This document shows positions 1-8,397 of a DNA stretch of 64,000 nucleotides, piece after piece; the stretch's first letter is position 1; each line of letters starts with the position of its first letter. Position numbers and translations under genes: made by a program. This stretch comes from Paracoccus aminovorans (lineage in GTDB: Bacteria; Pseudomonadota; Alphaproteobacteria; Rhodobacterales; Rhodobacteraceae): positions 1,505,005 to 1,569,004 of the forward strand of contig NZ_KQ955208.1 in the NCBI RefSeq assembly GCF_001546115.1, given 5' to 3'. The notes under the pieces were generated by a model. It had not been told where the DNA came from, made no database searches, and saw only the letters and a program-made list of their open reading frames with translations.

Positions 1-924
1 TTCGAGCAGCAATACAGCGATCGCAAGCTTCGATCGCGGCACTGAGCCAGGAGTTTGGGATCAATCCGAAGACCGTGGCGAAATGGCGTAACCGCGAGAC
101 GGTCGAGGATTTGAAGACTGGGCCCAAGGAGCCCCGATCCTCCGTGCTCAGCAAGGCTGAGGAAGCAATGTTCGTTGCCTTTCGGCGTCACACGCTCTTG
201 CCGCTGGACGACTGTCTCTATGCTCTACAGCCTTCGATCCCTCGCCTGACACGGTCAGCGCTGCATCGGTGCCTTCAGCGGCACGGCATCTCGCGCCTGC
301 CTGAGATCGGCGGCGACAAGCCGAAGCGTCAGCGGTTCAAGCGCTATCCCATCGGTTTCTTCCACATGGATATCGCCGAAGTGCAGACGGCCGAGGGCAA
401 GCTCTATCTCTTCGTGGCCATCGACCGAACGAGCAAGTTCGCGGTCACCCAACTCGTCGAAAAGGCTGACAGGAAGACCGCTTGGGAGTTCCTGGAGCAT
501 CTACTGGAAGCCGTGCCCTATCGCATCCATACGATCCTGACGGACAACGGCATCCAGTTTGCCGAGCAGCCCAGGAACCGAAACACTGCCTACTCCTGGC
601 CGATGCGCTTCGACATGATTTGCGAAGCCAACGGGATCGAACACAGGCTTACCAAGCCCAACCATCCTTGGACCAATGGCCAGGTCGAGCGGATGAACCG
701 AACGATCAAGGAGGCTACCGTCAAACGCTTCCACTACGACACCCACGACCAACTCCGCACACATCTCATGGACTTCATGGCTGCCTACAACTTCGCTCGC
801 AGGCTGAAGACGCTCAGCGGTCTCACGCCCTACGAATACATCTGCAAAGTCTGGACTTCAGAGCCGGACAGATTCATCGTCGATCCGATCCACCAGATGC
901 CGGGACTGAACACTGACGGTGACA
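1..924 (+). mobile_element. IS481-type insertion sequence, right part
   Basis: The window begins inside this element, so its left end is not visible. The transposase frame is open from the first bases, and the right boundary is placed where TGACGGTGACA is read (914-924). Read outward on the opposite strand this starts TGTCACCGTCA, which looks like an IS terminal repeat, and transposase similarity also ends here. The other repeat and the target duplication cannot be checked. The flank on the right is the truncated 3' end of a sorbitol-dehydrogenase-like gene, so the insertion or a later rearrangement cut that gene. The family call rests on the transposase; the exact end is an inference. Confidence 0.75.
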
Positions 925-1151
925 GCCGAGGTCATCCGTTATTCCGAGGAAACTCGGCATCTCTTCGAAGAGGCCGAAATTCTGGTCTATTACACCGAAG
1001 GCGGGGCGGCGCTGGGGGTTCGCCGCGGCGCCAGGCCTGGGACGCCATGTTGATGATCTTGCCGCCCTTGCCGCCCGCGATCATGTGTTTCGCGGCCGCT
1101 TGCATGCAGAAGAAGACCCCGGTCATGTTCACGGCGATGACGCGGTCGTAA
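3..1151 (+). CDS. IS481-family transposase, 5' partial, reads through its normal end
   Basis: DDE transposase. The frame is already open at base 3, where a helix-turn-helix region can be read (ALSQEFGINPKTVAKW), so the GTG at 75 is only an internal codon and the true start is upstream of the window. The catalytic core contains DIAEV (first Asp), LTDNG (second Asp) and NGQVERMNRTIKEA (Glu), as expected of the rve-type fold. Family-like sequence ends at PIHQMPGLNT near base 914, where many relatives stop. Here the codon after Thr is GAC, so translation runs about 79 more codons into flanking DNA, ending at 1151. That tail is low-complexity and antisense to the SDR remnant, hence probably meaningless. 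The element may still be functional because the core is intact. Confidence 0.8.
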   Translation, partial: RAAIQRSQASIAALSQEFGINPKTVAKWRNRETVEDLKTGPKEPRSSVLSKAEEAMFVAFRRHTLLPLDDCLYALQPSIPRLTRSALHRCLQRHGISRLPEIGGDKPKRQRFKRYPIGFFHMDIAEVQTAEGKLYLFVAIDRTSKFAVTQLVEKADRKTAWEFLEHLLEAVPYRIHTILTDNGIQFAEQPRNRNTAYSWPMRFDMICEANGIEHRLTKPNHPWTNGQVERMNRTIKEATVKRFHYDTHDQLRTHLMDFMAAYNFARRLKTLSGLTPYEYICKVWTSEPDRFIVDPIHQMPGLNTDGDSRGHPLFRGNSASLRRGRNSGLLHRRRGGAGGSPRRQAWDAMLMILPPLPPAIMCFAAACMQKKTPVMFTAMTRS

Positions 1152-1451
1152 TCGGCGCGGGTCACTTCCTCGACCGGGGCGGCGGTGAACAGCGCCGCGT
1201 TGTTGATGAGGATGTCGAGATGGCCGAACCGAGCCACGACCTCGGCGAAGCCCGCGTCGATGCTGTCCTGTTTCGTGACATCCGTCTGCACCGCGATGGC
1301 CTGCGGGCCAAGGCTTTCGGCGGCAGCGCGCACGGAATCGGCTTTGATGTCGGCCAAGGCCACACGGGCGCCCTCGGCGATATAGGTGCGGGCGAATTCC
1401 AGCCCGATGCCGCGTGCGGCGCCGGTGATGAGGGCGGTTTGCCTTGCAGTC

Positions 1452-1455
<4 letters not shown>
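1035..1455 (-). pseudogene. smoS: Sorbitol dehydrogenase-like SDR, frameshifted and truncated
   Basis: Remnant of a short-chain dehydrogenase most like the SmoS/PolS polyol dehydrogenases (NAD-dependent oxidation of sorbitol to fructose). From the ATG at 1455 the peptide begins MRLQGK, then a one-base deletion near 1440 shifts the frame. In the other frame the Rossmann region, an NNAALF motif (the usual NNAG-type element) and IINMASQ (the catalytic Ser region) are readable. Similarity stops after WRRGE near base 1035, before the YxxxK active site, so the protein cannot work. The start overlaps the stop of the upstream ATPase remnant (ATGA), as in the smo operon order permease-ATPase-dehydrogenase. 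The smo assignment is from remembered family sequences, not a search. Confidence 0.75.
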
Positions 1456-2169
<714 letters not shown>

Positions 2170-2525
2170 CAGGATCGGGGCAATGCCCATGGTCGAGGCC
2201 GCCGAGAGTTTCGCATAGAACAGCCCCTCGGGCGAGGAATAGCTGGCGAAGGCCGTCAGCGGCGCCGCTTTCGAGGTGCTCAGCTGCAGGGTCCAGAACG
2301 CCTCGTTCCAGGCCAGGATGACGTTCAGCAGCAAGGTCGAGGCGATGCCGGGCACCGCCATCGGCGTCAGCACGTAAAGGTTTTCCTTGCCAAGGCTGGC
2401 GCCGTCCATCCGTGCCGCCTCGAGGACGGGATCTCGCGGAAATAGGTGTAGAGCATCCAGATCACGATCGGCAGGCTGATCAGCGTCATCACCACCGTCA
2501 GCCCGATCCGCGTATCCAGCGCCTG
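2170..2525 (-). pseudogene. smoG: Polyol ABC transporter permease remnant
   Basis: Fragment of the second inner-membrane permease (SmoG/MalG type) of a sugar-alcohol ABC transporter. Readable pieces are a transmembrane stretch beginning [12 protein letters not shown] and ending [11 protein letters not shown], then the EAA-loop region [12 protein letters not shown], and a later helix with AWNEAFW. An apparent seven-base deletion near 2430 (two bases remain where about nine are expected between the codons for IP and LE) puts the two parts in different frames. The N-terminal half is missing upstream of about 2525, and the C-terminus is fused in frame to the ATPase remnant. The breakpoints are estimated from remembered family sequence. 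Confidence 0.75.
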
Positions 2526-2748
2526 AGATATGCCGGCAATCGACCCGGGGGCGATCATCCGTCAGCCCAACAGGCCGCTCGCAAGACGGTCCTCTTGCGA
2601 AGACCGGATCATGCCGCTGCCGCAGGATCAATGGACCCCGATCCTGGGCCGGATGGGTCGACAGCCTGGCCGTCCTGCGACCGATTTTCCGTTGACGAAT
2701 GTCCGAACGCGCCCCATCAGACCGCAAGCCCAATTTCAAGGTCGCGTC
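2526..2748. other. Unassigned sequence between permease remnant and TonB-like gene
   Basis: This 223-base stretch lies between the lost N-terminus of the permease and the next intact gene. No frame on either strand gives a peptide I recognise, and the permease homology stops abruptly at its left edge, suggesting a rearrangement junction. The promoter of the downstream TonB-like gene must lie here, but I see no clear -35/-10 pair. Confidence 0.4.
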
Positions 2749-3147
2749 ATGCTGCGCATCATCGTTCTTTTCCTTGGCCTCGTCATACCGGTACAGATTT
2801 CCGGCACGGCTTTCGCAGAGCAGAAAAGCTGGTCGGGAATTGCCGAACCCAAGAACCGGAAGGAATGGGTTCGAGCGGTCCAGGTCCGTGTGCGGGCCAA
2901 TCTGGAAAACATATTCCGGACGAGCAGAGTGGCGGGCACCGGAAAGATCAGCGGCAAGGGCTTGCTGACGATGAGGATCGACTCGGATGGCCGCATCACG
3001 GGGGTCGCCATTCGCCAGGGCAGCGGGTCGGAAAAGCTCGATGAAAGCATGGTTCGGGGTATGGCGGGCCTGCCGCAAATGCCCCGGTTCACGCCGGATA
3101 TGCCTGACGATGCCATATTGGTAAACCTGCCCATCAACGTCGAGTGA
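2749..3147 (+). CDS. Small exported protein with TonB C-terminal-like domain
   Basis: A 132-residue protein. The open frame extends further upstream, but the start at 2749 places a classic Sec signal peptide at the N-terminus ([19 protein letters not shown], cleavage near AFA-EQ). The rest resembles a lone TonB/TolA C-terminal domain: a strand with [15 protein letters not shown], the typical [15 protein letters not shown] helix, and PQMPRF followed by a last strand ILVNLPINV. There is no N-terminal transmembrane anchor with a proline-rich arm, so it is not a classic energy-transducing TonB. Stand-alone periplasmic TonB-C proteins are common in alphaproteobacteria and mostly uncharacterised. 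It sits beside a degraded operon but appears intact. Confidence 0.65.
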   Translation: MLRIIVLFLGLVIPVQISGTAFAEQKSWSGIAEPKNRKEWVRAVQVRVRANLENIFRTSRVAGTGKISGKGLLTMRIDSDGRITGVAIRQGSGSEKLDESMVRGMAGLPQMPRFTPDMPDDAILVNLPINVE

Positions 3148-3237
3148 TAGGCGGATGGGACTCGGCGGCACATTGCGAACTGTCGCGGCAGGGAGGATCG
3201 CCCGCTCTGGACCAAGCCCGCCCCGCCTTCGGTCGCC

Positions 3238-3630
3238 TCACCCCGTCAAGGCATCGCTACCCTCGCGATCCCGCGCATAGCACCGCTGCACCGGAAACGC
3301 CGGCAGCCAGGCCTCGCGGCGGATGGTCCAGGCTTCATACTCCGGCACCAGCTGGTCCGGCGCATCCAGCGCGCCCAGGTGGACCTCGATCTCCTCGCCG
3401 CTGCGGGCAAAGACCGACGAGCCGCAGGTCGGGCAGAAGCAGCGCCCGCGCCAGTCGCGCGCCTCGCCCGTGACCGTCACCGCTTCGCGCGGAAAGATCG
3501 CGGCGGCATAGAACAGCGCGCCGTGATGCTTGCGGCAATCCAGGCAATGACAGATAGCGACCCGGTCCGGCCGGCCCCGCGCCACCACCCGCAAGGCGCC
3601 GCACAGGCAGCCGCCGTTGAATTCCTCCAT
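3238..3630 (-). CDS. GFA / CENP-V family zinc protein
   Basis: 130 residues from the ATG at 3630. An upstream in-frame extension is possible, but relatives start just before the first Cys pair. The Cys set of the GFA fold is complete: C8-x-C10 (CLCGAL), C27-H-C29-xx-C32 (CHCLDC) and C66-xx-C69 (CPTCG), which bind two zinc ions. The family is named for a glutathione-dependent formaldehyde-activating enzyme. Most single-domain members have no proven reaction, and spontaneous glutathione-formaldehyde adduct formation has been reported for the namesake. It stands alone on the minus strand between the TonB-like gene and the CAP lipoprotein. Family call is firm, function is not. Confidence 0.85.
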   Translation of the reverse strand: MEEFNGGCLCGALRVVARGRPDRVAICHCLDCRKHHGALFYAAAIFPREAVTVTGEARDWRGRCFCPTCGSSVFARSGEEIEVHLGALDAPDQLVPEYEAWTIRREAWLPAFPVQRCYARDREGSDALTG

Positions 3631-3795
3631 GCCGCGTCCCTCCCCCGGCCATCCTGGCACGACCCGCAGCCGGCTGCACGCGCCCTGCACGGCCGGTGTA
3701 CGCGCGGTGTACGGCTGTCACACCCGGTTTTCCGGCGGAATCAAGGACATGCGGCCCGCGTTGCACGAGCGGCGCACGCCCCTGTTGCGGACATG

Positions 3796-3831
3796 AAAAA
3801 GGCGCGCGGCCGGTCCCCCGGCACCGCGCAC
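3796..3831 (-). terminator. Hairpin terminator of the CAP lipoprotein gene
   Basis: On the minus strand an imperfect GC-rich stem (GCGCGGTGCCGG pairing with CCGGCCGCGCGC across a short loop) is followed by TTTTT. It lies 20 bases beyond the stop codon of the upstream minus-strand gene. Confidence 0.6.
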
Positions 3832-3850
3832 CCGAATCATGTGACGGCCG

Positions 3851-4432
3851 TCAGAGCGTGCTGACGCCCACCGGCGCCGGCGCATAGCCGCCCGCCATCG
3901 GCATCGCCATGCCGCCGCCCGCGCCGCCGGTGATCAGCACCCACCAGATCTTGCCCGAGGGCTCTTGATACCAGCCGACGCCGAACTCGCTCGCCTTCGG
4001 ATCCATGACGACGTCGCGGGTGTCGCGGTTCTGCATCCAGGCGTTCAAGGTGGTGATTTCGTTCTCGTAGGTCTCCGAGATGTTCTCGCCGACCAGGTGG
4101 CCCGAATAGCCTTGGCGCCGCACCCGGTCCAGCGGCGACGAGCCGTCCGAGCCGAAATGCCAGGCCCGGTTCTGCGCCGCCATGTCGCGCGCATGCACCT
4201 TGGCCGCGGCGTCCAGCATCGGGTTCTGCACCAGCCCGACGGCGCCGGAATTGGCGCGCAGCGCGTTGATCTGGCCGACCAGCCGGGCCGGGATCTGCGC
4301 CTCTTCCTTCGGGGTGATCTTGTAGGCCACCGGCAGCGGCTGCCCGTCGGGGCCCAGCTGCTGCTGCGGCGCCCGCTGGCAAGCGGTCAGCGCCAGCACC
4401 GAAACCAGCGCCAAGGTCGTGAATTTCAGCAT
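3851..4432 (-). CDS. CAP (SCP/PR-1) domain lipoprotein
   Basis: 193 residues from the ATG at 4432. The N-terminus MLKFTTLALVSVLALTAC is a lipoprotein signal with the lipobox LTAC, so Cys18 should be lipidated and the protein anchored in the envelope. The mature part is a bacterial CAP domain: INALRANSG (first helix), a KVHARDM segment with the first His, WHFG, a GENI motif and a WMQNRDTRDVVMDP segment, then a GVGWY strand. The C-terminal tail is Gly/Ala/Pro/Met rich. Bacterial CAP proteins are secreted or envelope proteins of generally unknown activity. The next gene upstream, divergent, is an L,D-transpeptidase, so a cell-wall context is plausible but unproven. Confidence 0.85.
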   Translation of the reverse strand: MLKFTTLALVSVLALTACQRAPQQQLGPDGQPLPVAYKITPKEEAQIPARLVGQINALRANSGAVGLVQNPMLDAAAKVHARDMAAQNRAWHFGSDGSSPLDRVRRQGYSGHLVGENISETYENEITTLNAWMQNRDTRDVVMDPKASEFGVGWYQEPSGKIWWVLITGGAGGGMAMPMAGGYAPAPVGVSTL

Positions 4433-4657
4433 GATGTCCTGTCCCAGATATTTTGCGCCAGCCATACAAAAGCCCGGGCCCCGCTTCAAACCCAAGATTG
4501 CGTGAGCGCCACAGTCTGCGACTCTGTTGCGACAATGACGCTTGTTTGAATTGCAAGCCACCCGCCCCGGGCGTAAGCCCCGCCTTGTAACGACTTCTCG
4601 CAAAACTCGGGCAGAGAAGGCCGCGTCAAGCGGCCCGTCATATATCAGGAGCGACAG

Positions 4658-5314
4658 ATGATGACGCCGAAGAATCCGATCTCGCGTCGGACATTCCTAT
4701 CCACCTCGGTGGCGCTGGGGGCTGCGGGCCTTGCCGCCCCGGCCATCGCCCAGCAGATCGACCCCTATACCGGCCAGGTGCTGCAGGGCAGCGGCGGCGG
4801 CGCCACGCCCGATGCCGGCATGGTGCAATACGACGCCAACCAGGATTCGCGCCGCAATATCTCCAGCTTCCGCATGCAGGACTGGCAGCCCTATTTCAGC
4901 ACGCTGACCAATGGCGCCATCCTCGTGGACCTGCCCTCGCGCTGCCTGCATTTCTGGTCCGAGGACCAGTCGGTCTACAAGCTGTTCCCGACCTCGGTCC
5001 CGGTCAGCCCCGACCTGACCCGGACCGGCCGGACCGAGATCATCAAGAAGGTCGAAGGTCCCAGCTGGGCGCCGACGCCCGAGATGCGCAAGCGCAACCC
5101 GGAATGGCCGGAATTCGTCAAGCCGGGCGACCCGCTGAACCCGATGGGCACCCATGCGCTGTGGCTGTCCTGGCAATATTACCGCATCCACGGCACCCAC
5201 GACACGCGCAAGATCGGCCGCAAGTCCTCGAACGGCTGCATCGGCCTCTACAACGAACACATCAAGCAGCTCTACGACCTGACCAAGGTCGGCACGCAGG
5301 TGATGCTGATCTGA
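4658..5314 (+). CDS. L,D-transpeptidase (YkuD domain), exported
   Basis: 218 residues. The N-terminus has a twin-Arg pattern (ISRRTFLST, R10-R11) followed by a hydrophobic stretch ending APAIAQ, so Tat export is likely. The YkuD catalytic signature is complete: His178 in IHGTHD, then SSNGC with Cys194, followed by an IGLYN segment. These enzymes make 3-3 peptidoglycan crosslinks or attach outer-membrane proteins to the wall. The start is preceded by AGGAGCGAC, a good ribosome binding site. It is monocistronic, with a terminator directly after the stop. It is divergent from the CAP lipoprotein gene, separated by 225 bases. Confidence 0.9.
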   Translation: MMTPKNPISRRTFLSTSVALGAAGLAAPAIAQQIDPYTGQVLQGSGGGATPDAGMVQYDANQDSRRNISSFRMQDWQPYFSTLTNGAILVDLPSRCLHFWSEDQSVYKLFPTSVPVSPDLTRTGRTEIIKKVEGPSWAPTPEMRKRNPEWPEFVKPGDPLNPMGTHALWLSWQYYRIHGTHDTRKIGRKSSNGCIGLYNEHIKQLYDLTKVGTQVMLI

Positions 5315-5316
5315 CG

Positions 5317-5340
5317 AAAGGCCCCGCGCGGGGCCTTCTT
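5317..5340 (+). terminator. Terminator after the L,D-transpeptidase gene
   Basis: Perfect stem AAGGCCCC/GGGGCCTT with a four-base CGCG loop, starting three bases after the stop codon and followed by a short T-rich tract. Confidence 0.75.
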
Positions 5341-5345
5341 CACAG

Positions 5346-5370
5346 CTTCTTTCTTGTGAAAATATCCCGG
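5346..5370 (-). repeat. Dispersed gene-end motif, copy 1
   Basis: Read on the minus strand: GGGATATTTTCACAAGAAAGAAG. It lies between convergent ldt and hemH. It matches the copies at 9791, 23705, 23746, 35508, 36496, 54436 and 63393. Confidence 0.6.
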
Positions 5371-5388
5371 GGGCTTTCGAGCGCCCGG

Positions 5389-5411
5389 AAAAAGGTCCGG
5401 CGGACCTTTTT
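5389..5411. terminator. Bidirectional intrinsic terminator
   Basis: A perfect palindrome: AAAAAGGTCCG (5389-5399), one central G, CGGACCTTTTT (5401-5411). It has an A run on one side and a T run on the other, so it can terminate both ldt and the convergent hemH. A second GC hairpin (CCGGGGGC, AGC, GCCCCCGG) follows at 5437-5455. Confidence 0.75.
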
Positions 5412-5468
5412 CAGCGAGAAAGGGGCCGGCAGGCCCCCGGGGGCAGCGCCCCCGGCAGCAGCGGTCCC

Positions 5469-6500
5469 TCAGACCCAGCCGCCCAGGTTCTCGGCGATCA
5501 CCGCCGCCAGCACGTCGATATGCGCCGGCTCGGCGTTCAGGCAGGGGATATAGGTGAATTCCTTGCCGCCGGCATGCTCGAAGGCCTCGCGGATCTCGCC
5601 CTGGATCTCTTCCAGCGTCTCGATGCAATCGGCCGAAAATGCCGGGGAAATCACCGCGATCTCGGTGATGCCCTGCCGCGCCAGTTCCGCCACATGCTCG
5701 ACGGTATAGGGCCGCAGCCATTCCTCGGTGCCAAAGACCGACTGGAAGCTGGTGTCGATCACGCCCTCGGGCCAGCCCAGCCGCTCGCGCAGCAGCCGCG
5801 AGGTCTTCTGGCACTGGCAATGATAGGGGTCGCCCTCCAGCAGATAGCGCCTGGGCATGCCGTGATAGCTGGCGACCAGCTTTCGCGGCACCTTGCCGCC
5901 CAGGGCCCGCTCGACCGAGCCGGCCAGCGCGTCGATATAGTCGGCGCGGTCGAAATAGGCCGGCACGGTGCGCGATGCCGGCTGCCATTTCTGCGCCATC
6001 AGCGCACGGAAGAACTGGTCGTTCGCCGTCGCCGTCGTCGCGCCCGCGTATTGCGGGTAAAGCGGAAAGAACAGGATGCGGTCGCAGCCGGCCTTGACCA
6101 TGCGCTCGACCACATCGGGGGTCGAGGGGTTGCCGTAGCGCATGCAGAAATCCACCATGACCCGGTCGCCCCATAGCGCCGAGGCCCGCTCGCGCAGCGC
6201 CGCCACCTGCGCCTTGGTGATGGTCATCAGCGGCGATTCATTGGCCTCGTTGTTCCAGATCAGCCGGTAGTTCGCGCCAGAGGTAAAGGGCCGCTTGCTC
6301 AGGATGATGGTCTGCAGCAGCGGCTGCCATTTCCAGGCCGGATAGTCGATGACGCGCTTGTCGGACAGGAACTCGCTCAGATAGCGCCGCATCGACCAGT
6401 AGTCGGTGGCATCCGGCGTGCCGAGGTTCGCGACCAGCACGCCGATCTTGCGGGCCGGGATCGAGGGGTGGCTGGCGGGGGCGTACTCGGGCAGGGTCAT
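5469..6500 (-). CDS. hemH: Ferrochelatase
   Basis: 343 residues; inserts Fe2+ into protoporphyrin IX, the last step of haem synthesis. Start taken at 6500 (MTLPEYAP), which overlaps the stop of the upstream methyltransferase by four bases. The family features are present: KIGVLVANLGTPD at the N-terminus, FCMRYGNPS, the catalytic-His region ASYHGMPRRYL, QSVFGTEEWL, and the conserved acidic segment SPAFSADCIETLEE. No C-terminal Cys cluster of the animal type is seen. Transcription probably starts upstream of the methyltransferase gene, making a two-gene operon. The convergent neighbour is the L,D-transpeptidase, with two terminator hairpins between. Confidence 0.97.
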   Translation of the reverse strand: MTLPEYAPASHPSIPARKIGVLVANLGTPDATDYWSMRRYLSEFLSDKRVIDYPAWKWQPLLQTIILSKRPFTSGANYRLIWNNEANESPLMTITKAQVAALRERASALWGDRVMVDFCMRYGNPSTPDVVERMVKAGCDRILFFPLYPQYAGATTATANDQFFRALMAQKWQPASRTVPAYFDRADYIDALAGSVERALGGKVPRKLVASYHGMPRRYLLEGDPYHCQCQKTSRLLRERLGWPEGVIDTSFQSVFGTEEWLRPYTVEHVAELARQGITEIAVISPAFSADCIETLEEIQGEIREAFEHAGGKEFTYIPCLNAEPAHIDVLAAVIAENLGGWV

Positions 6501-7333
6501 CGGGGCTTTCTCATGCTGGCAAGGGCCTCGGCCAGGGGAACCTTGGCCGAGCCCGGGCGGAGCGGTTGCTGCTGGCTGGCATCGGGCGCCCAGCCGGTCA
6601 GGAAGACCAGCTCGAACGTCGCCCGGATGCGCGTCGCGTCCTGCGGGTCGGGATGCGTTTCGGCATAGATCTGCGCCGCGCGCAACAGGACATCGCGTCG
6701 CGTCGGGCGACGCAGCCGGCCGGCCAGCGCATTGCCCTCGCCCATGGCGCGCAGGTCGCGGGCCAGGTGGAACAGGCTGCGGTAGCTGACGGTCTGGGTG
6801 ATCTGGTCGGCCACCGGCAGCGCCAGGCCGGCGCGCGACAAGAGCCCGCCCAGATCGCGGATCTCGGCCATGGGCAGGACGCGGGGCGAGAGGCCGCCCG
6901 CGACCTCGGCCTCGGCCCGGGTCAGGGCCTCGCGCAGCTCGTGCAGGCTGCGCCCGCCCGGGCAGGCGGCGACAAACAGCCCGTCGGGACGCAGCGCGCG
7001 GGCGGATTGCGCGATCTGACCGACCGGGTCCTCGGCCCAATGCAGCGCCATGGCGTGGATCACCAGGTCATGCGCGCCGGGCGCCAGGTCCAGTACCGGC
7101 GTGTCGGCGACGATGCGGGCCTCGGGCAGGACAGCACGCCAGAAATCGGCATGGCCGGTCACCACGGCGGGGGCGGTAAACCTTCTGTTAACCTCGGAGA
7201 GCCTATCCTGGATCTCGTCGGCGGTGATTCGATGCAGGAAATCCACCAGGCCCAGCGCTTCGGCCCGGGTCCGGTTCCGGTCGAGCGCGGCGCGATCTGT
7301 CAGGCTGGGAACGGGATGGGGACTGTCGGACAT
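6497..7333 (-). CDS. NDUFAF5-like degenerate methyltransferase
   Basis: About 278 residues; two ATG codons (7336, 7333) are possible and the second is used here. It resembles the BioC/NDUFAF5 branch of class I SAM-dependent methyltransferases: LHWAEDPVGQI and ALRPDGLFVA follow the post-motif I region, and the C-terminus has the GWAPDASQQQPLRPGSA segment typical of alphaproteobacterial NDUFAF5-type proteins. The glycine-rich SAM loop is not recognisable (AVVTGHADFW stands where DxGxGxG is expected), so binding may differ. Human NDUFAF5 hydroxylates an arginine of complex I; a parallel role here is only a guess. The 5' end overlaps or abuts the divergent comF gene. Confidence 0.75.
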   Translation of the reverse strand: MSDSPHPVPSLTDRAALDRNRTRAEALGLVDFLHRITADEIQDRLSEVNRRFTAPAVVTGHADFWRAVLPEARIVADTPVLDLAPGAHDLVIHAMALHWAEDPVGQIAQSARALRPDGLFVAACPGGRSLHELREALTRAEAEVAGGLSPRVLPMAEIRDLGGLLSRAGLALPVADQITQTVSYRSLFHLARDLRAMGEGNALAGRLRRPTRRDVLLRAAQIYAETHPDPQDATRIRATFELVFLTGWAPDASQQQPLRPGSAKVPLAEALASMRKPR

Positions 7334-7367
7334 CATGGGGGCGCAACATAGGGGGCTTCGCGGCCTG

Positions 7368-8105
7368 ATGAAAGGCGCATTGCGGCTGGTCTATCCGCCG
7401 CAATGCCTGTGCTGCGCCGCCCCGGTCGGGCAAGAGGGCGGGCTCTGCCCCGATTGCTGGCGCGAGGCCGAGTTCATCCAGGCCAGCTGCTGCTCGCGCT
7501 GCGGCGTGCCGCTGCCCGGCGACGGGCTCAGCGAAGAGGCGGACGCGGCGGCAGGGCTTCTGGTCTGCGACGACTGCCTTGCGGTGCAGCGGCCCTGGCT
7601 GCGCGGCCGGGCGGCGCTGGTCTATCGCGGCACCGGGCGCAAGCTGACGCTGATGCTCAAGCACGGCGACCGGCTGGACCTGGCGCCGGCCTTGGGCGAC
7701 TGGGTGGCGCGCGCCGCCCTGCCGCTGGTCCGGCCCGAGATGCTGGTGGTGCCGGTGCCGCTGCATCTGCGCCGGCTCCTGAAGCGAAAATACAACCAGG
7801 CCGAGATGCTGTCGCGCGCCGTGGCCCGCGCGCACGCCCTGCCGCACGAGCCGCGGCTGCTGCGCCGCATCCGGCATACGCCGATGCAGGACCACGGCTC
7901 GGCCGGCGACCGTTTCGCCAATCTCGACGGCGCCCTGGCGGTGCCGGCGCGGATGACGCCGCGGGTGCAGGGCCGCGCGGTGCTGCTGGTCGATGACGTC
8001 ATGGCCTCGGGCGCGACGCTGGCGGCGGCGGCCGAGGCCCTGCGGGCGGCCGGATCGGGGCCGGTCTCGGTCGTGGTGCTGGCGCGCGCGGTCAAGGATA
8101 CCTAG
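7368..8105 (+). CDS. comF: ComF family phosphoribosyltransferase-like protein
   Basis: 245 residues from the ATG at 7368; an upstream ATG at 7335 in the same frame is possible but would overlap the divergent gene. The N-terminal zinc-ribbon-like part carries Cys pairs (CLCC, CPDC, CCSRC, CDDC), followed by the double-zinc-ribbon/PRTase layout of ComF. The PRPP loop is VLLVDDVMASGAT. KYNQAEMLSRAV is another family hallmark. In naturally competent bacteria ComF helps single-stranded DNA uptake; in most proteobacteria its role is undefined. It is followed by grxC after 31 bases, so the four plus-strand genes to 9769 are probably co-transcribed. Confidence 0.9.
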   Translation: MKGALRLVYPPQCLCCAAPVGQEGGLCPDCWREAEFIQASCCSRCGVPLPGDGLSEEADAAAGLLVCDDCLAVQRPWLRGRAALVYRGTGRKLTLMLKHGDRLDLAPALGDWVARAALPLVRPEMLVVPVPLHLRRLLKRKYNQAEMLSRAVARAHALPHEPRLLRRIRHTPMQDHGSAGDRFANLDGALAVPARMTPRVQGRAVLLVDDVMASGATLAAAAEALRAAGSGPVSVVVLARAVKDT

Positions 8106-8136
8106 ATAGAGGGTCCAGACATGAACACGGGACCCC

Positions 8137-8397
8137 ATGATGGCCAAGGTCGAGATCTATACCACCCCCACCTGCCCCTATTGCATGACCGCCAAGGCGC
8201 TGCTGCGTAAGAAGGGCGTCAGCTATGAGGAAACCGACGTCAGCCGCGACCCGGACCTGCGCGCGGCGATGACCCGGCGCGCCGGCGGGCGCCGCACCGT
8301 GCCGCAGATCTTCATCGACGGCCAGCATGTCGGCGGCAGCGACGACCTGCATGCGCTGGAGCATCAGGGCAAGCTGGACGGCATGCTGGCCGCATGA
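8137..8397 (+). CDS. grxC: Glutaredoxin 3
   Basis: 86 residues, the normal size of class I glutaredoxins. The dithiol active site is CPYC (C13, C16), with TVPQIFIDG (cis-Pro) and GGSDDL (glutathione binding) following. It reduces protein and glutathione mixed disulfides in the cytoplasm. Two Met codons occur at the start. The stop overlaps the start of the nitrilase-family gene by four bases (ATGA), indicating translational coupling. The comF-grxC-nitrilase order is one I recall as common in Rhodobacterales. Confidence 0.96.
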   Translation: MMAKVEIYTTPTCPYCMTAKALLRKKGVSYEETDVSRDPDLRAAMTRRAGGRRTVPQIFIDGQHVGGSDDLHALEHQGKLDGMLAA

